Below, in pieces: positions 6,133-8,383 of a DNA stretch of 8,383 nucleotides; the stretch's first letter is position 1, and each line of letters begins with the position of its first letter. The position numbers were made by a program, and so were the translations under genes. Origin of the DNA: a bacterium (GTDB taxonomy: Bacteria; Arandabacterota; Arandabacteria; Arandabacterales; JALGWA01); assembly GCA_025774425.1 (NCBI GenBank), contig JALGWA010000037.1, positions 1-8,383 of the forward strand. Reading direction: 5' to 3'. Below the pieces are notes generated by a model, which did not search any database, was not told the origin of the DNA, and saw nothing but the letters and a program-made list of their open reading frames with translations.

Positions 6133-7769
6133 CGCGCAAGGTGTTCCTGCTGGGGCTCGACGGGGCGACCTGGCGCATGCTCGACGTGCTCATGGACCGC
6201 GGCGTCATGCCCAACCTCGAGGGACTGGTGCGCCGCGGCGCCAGCGGCGTGCTCAACTCCACCATCCCCTACGTCACGCCCGTGGCATGGTCCAGCCTGC
6301 TGACCGGCACGAGGCCGAGCAAGCACCGGATCTTCGGCTATACGGTAATGGAGAACCGCGAAGGCAGGGTGCTGTCGTTTCTCGCCAACAGGACGAGGAT
6401 GAAGGCGCCCACGGTAATGGACATGTACCATCAGCTCGGGCGCAGCATGATCTCGCTCAACATGCCGATGACCTACCCGCCGCGCGAGGAGGACGGCGTC
6501 ATCGCCACGGGCATGATGACCCCGTCGAGCGAGAGCAGGTTCTTCCACCCGCCCGACCTCATGGACGAGCTGAGAGCCCGGGGCATCGACTACAGGATCG
6601 ACATAAGCCTCGCGGGCAAGGAGCAGGGCGACCTCGAAGACAGGCTCGGCGCCTATCTCGCCGACGGGGCCGCGCGCTTCTTCGAGGACCTCGACGGCGT
6701 CGCGAGGGCCAGGGAAGCGGCCGTGCTCCACCTCATGGCTTCGAAGGAGTGGGACCTCTTCCAGGTCAACTTCATCGGCATGGACCGCATCCAGCACTAC
6801 CTGTGGCGCGAGATCACGCGGGACGGCGAGTCCGCCGCGAAGCGGAGGGCCTACGAGCACTACGCCTATTTGGACGGCGTCATCGGCAGGATCGCGGAGA
6901 GAATCGGCAGCGGGGCGGCGCTCGTCATCTGCTCCGACCACGGCTTCGGCGACGTCCGCGGCAACTTCTACCCGACCGTCTGGCTCAAGAACATCGGCTA
7001 CTACGCCGAGGTCGGCGACCGCCGTACGCCCGCGCTTCTCCTCAAGAGCATCTTGAAGAAGCTGGGGATCAGCCGGAAGCTCCGCGCGGCGCTCGAGAAG
7101 TCCGACAAGTCGCTCGCCAAGAAGCTCATCTACATAGGCACGTCGAAGGTCGACTGGAAGCATACCCGCGCCTACGCCTACGTCACCAACGGCATAAGGA
7201 TCAACGTGCGGGGGCGCGACCAGTTCGGCATCGTCGAGCCCGGCGCGGAGCTGGAGAGCGTCAAGAGGGACCTGAGGGACAGGCTCCTCGGCCTCGAGGA
7301 CGAGAACGGCGAGAGGATCGTCAAGGCCGTCCACTTCATCGAGGACCTCTACGGGGTCTCCGGTCTCGAGGAGGCGCCCGACCTGTTCTTCGAGTTCGAC
7401 GACGATCACTTCCACACCGCCTACTACAATGTTACGCAGGCGCCAGGCGTGCTGGACAAGGGCTACTCGTGGCGCCAGGGGGATCACCGCAGAGACGGCA
7501 TCGTCGTCATCGCGGGCGAAGGGGTCGTGCCCGGAAAGAAGATGAACGCCGACATAGAGGACATCCTCCCTACGATCTTCTTCATGCAGAGGCTTCCCCA
7601 GAACGATCTCTTCGACGGCAGGGTGCTCGAGGAGGTCTTCACCCCCGAGTACGTGTCCACGGTGGACAGGCCTCCGCCCCGCTCCTACGAGGCCGGCCGC
7701 CCCGAGGGCCCCGGAGACGAGGACAGCGAAGAAGTCGTGGACCGGCTGAAGGGCCTCGGATACATATAG
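6129..7769 (+). CDS. Alkaline-phosphatase-superfamily phosphodiesterase/phosphatase (nucleotide pyrophosphatase-like)
   Basis: A 546-residue, probably cytoplasmic metal-dependent hydrolase of phosphate esters (type I phosphodiesterase/nucleotide pyrophosphatase family); no signal peptide is seen. The full two-metal set is readable: Asp11 (LLGLDGATW), Thr50 as likely nucleophile (YVTPVAWSSLLTGTRPSKH), Asp219 and His223 (GMDRIQHYLW), Asp270 and His271 (CSDHGFG), and His453 (GDHRRDGIVVIAGEG). The C-terminus, EEVVDRLKGLGYI, is a tail seen in many proteins of this group after an acidic linker. The ATG overlaps the flippase stop (ATGA, 6129-6132), so the two are translationally coupled. The substrate is unknown. 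A lipid-linked sugar phosphate, nucleotide sugar or phospho-head group would suit the neighbours, but this is inference. Some relatives act as phosphomutases or phosphotransferases rather than hydrolases. Confidence 0.88.
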   Translation: MTRKVFLLGLDGATWRMLDVLMDRGVMPNLEGLVRRGASGVLNSTIPYVTPVAWSSLLTGTRPSKHRIFGYTVMENREGRVLSFLANRTRMKAPTVMDMYHQLGRSMISLNMPMTYPPREEDGVIATGMMTPSSESRFFHPPDLMDELRARGIDYRIDISLAGKEQGDLEDRLGAYLADGAARFFEDLDGVARAREAAVLHLMASKEWDLFQVNFIGMDRIQHYLWREITRDGESAAKRRAYEHYAYLDGVIGRIAERIGSGAALVICSDHGFGDVRGNFYPTVWLKNIGYYAEVGDRRTPALLLKSILKKLGISRKLRAALEKSDKSLAKKLIYIGTSKVDWKHTRAYAYVTNGIRINVRGRDQFGIVEPGAELESVKRDLRDRLLGLEDENGERIVKAVHFIEDLYGVSGLEEAPDLFFEFDDDHFHTAYYNVTQAPGVLDKGYSWRQGDHRRDGIVVIAGEGVVPGKKMNADIEDILPTIFFMQRLPQNDLFDGRVLEEVFTPEYVSTVDRPPPRSYEAGRPEGPGDEDSEEVVDRLKGLGYI

Positions 7770-7777
7770 CGGACCGG

Positions 7778-8347
7778 CTAGAACTCCACCTTGGGGACTT
7801 CCCGGGCTTCAGGCGCGGCCTCGAAATACGGCTCGGGCTCCGTGAGCCCCTTGCGCTTGGCGAAGAAGCCGCCGAGCACTTCCCGCTGGTAGGTGTTGAA
7901 GGCGCGAACGGCGTCGTTGTAACGCTTGCGTTCGACCGAGATGCGGTTCTCCGTCCCCTCGATCTGGGCCTGCAGCGTGCGGAAGTTCTCGCTCGCCTTG
8001 AGGTCGGGATAGTTCTCGACGACGACCATGAGCCGGGCGAGCACCCCTTCCATCGCCTTGGCGTTCTCGATCTTCTCCTGCTTGGTCCGGGCGCCGGCCC
8101 AACTCGTCCGGAGGCGCGTGATCTCGGAGAAGAGCTCCTTCTCATGCCCGGCGTAGCCCTTGACCGTGTTCACAAGATTGGGGATGAGATCGTAGCGGCG
8201 CTGGAGCTGAGTCTCGACCTGGGCCCAGGCCGCGCCCACGCTCTCGTGGAGCCGCACGACCGTGTTGAGCCCGTTGATGTACCATGCAATACCCGCTATT
8301 GCGATCACGACGATGACCGCGATCGCTATGTAGCCACCCGCTTTCAT
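7778..8347 (-). CDS. lemA: LemA family protein
   Basis: A 189-residue membrane-anchored protein of normal LemA length. One N-terminal hydrophobic helix (about residues 5-25) is followed by a mostly helical domain. The signature is clear: WAQVETQLQRRYDLIPNLVN (residues about 41-60), then TVKGYAGHEKELFSEITRLR, ENYPDLKASENFRTLQAQIE, RISVERKRYNDAVRAFN, and the usual C-terminal PKVEF end. The role of LemA is poorly defined; in many genomes it sits beside a TPM-domain or HtpX-type protease gene. Here the gene downstream is convergent, so any partner would lie beyond the right edge. ATG 8347 is set by a strong AGGAGGTGG (8362-8354) six bases upstream. Only 8 bases separate its stop from that of the phosphatase gene, with no visible terminator between. 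Confidence 0.95.
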   Translation of the reverse strand: MKAGGYIAIAVIVVIAIAGIAWYINGLNTVVRLHESVGAAWAQVETQLQRRYDLIPNLVNTVKGYAGHEKELFSEITRLRTSWAGARTKQEKIENAKAMEGVLARLMVVVENYPDLKASENFRTLQAQIEGTENRISVERKRYNDAVRAFNTYQREVLGGFFAKRKGLTEPEPYFEAAPEAREVPKVEF

Positions 8348-8365
8348 CTAGAGCCACCTCCTGTC

Positions 8366-8379
8366 AGGCCGCACGGCCT
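8366..8379. repeat. Short inverted repeat upstream of lemA
   Basis: AGGCCG-CA-CGGCCT is a perfect 14-base inverted repeat, directly upstream of the lemA ribosome site. As RNA it would form a 5-base-pair stem with a 4-base loop. It may be an operator, the end of an upstream terminator, or chance in GC-rich DNA. The window ends too soon to decide. Confidence 0.3.
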
Positions 8380-8383
8380 TGTC

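Noticed and set aside
6066..7487. A 473-codon open frame on the minus strand opposite the phosphatase gene
   Set aside because: It lies fully antisense to a gene with clear catalytic motifs. Its product is low-complexity (rich in V, E, R, A, D) with no recognisable domain. Long antisense frames are expected in DNA with GC-rich third positions.
7770..7777. A shared terminator between the convergent phosphatase and lemA genes
   Set aside because: Only 8 bases separate the stops, and I see no stem with a T-run on either side. Transcripts probably read into each other.

Overview
The window is an 8.4 kb piece of a high-GC bacterial genome with tightly packed genes. An outer-membrane TolC-family lipoprotein implies a two-membrane (Gram-negative type) cell. 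All genes share the same codon habits: GC-rich third positions, yet frequent ATA (Ile) and AGG (Arg). Nothing therefore marks one block as recently acquired. The phylum cannot be fixed from the sequence. The mix of genes would suit an uncultured delta-proteobacterial, PVC or FCB-like lineage, but that is only an impression.

Left part (1-1925, minus strand): a copper/heavy-metal module. It reads csoR (copper-sensing repressor), then an exported protein with three tandem cysteine-rich TRASH/YHS-like metal-binding repeats, then a CusC/TolC-type efflux lipoprotein that runs off the left edge. The last two genes overlap by four bases (GTGA). The upstream control region (about 1926-2095) holds a good CsoR-type operator palindrome (ATACCC-N5-GGGTAT). 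It also has two perfect TTGACA boxes back to back on opposite strands. The likely logic is that copper releases CsoR from DNA, a periplasmic metal-binding protein is made, and metal is passed to a tripartite efflux pump whose inner parts would lie beyond the left edge.

Middle and right part (2096-7769, plus strand): a MATE-family multidrug/Na+ antiporter, then three tightly coupled genes: a GT4 glycosyltransferase, a Wzx-like polysaccharide/lipid flippase (MOP superfamily), and a cytoplasmic alkaline-phosphatase-superfamily phosphodiesterase/phosphatase with a complete metal-site residue set. The last three look like one operon (2-base gap, then 4-base ATGA overlap) for making and exporting a glycolipid or glycan. 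The role of the phosphatase in it is not known.

Right edge (7778-8347, minus strand): a lemA gene that converges on the phosphatase gene, leaving only 8 bases between them. No RNA genes, CRISPR arrays, insertion sequences or phage genes are visible. The most interesting points are the triple-repeat metal protein with its DNA-level repeat, the compact divergent copper control region, and the phosphatase coupled to the glycosyltransferase/flippase pair.
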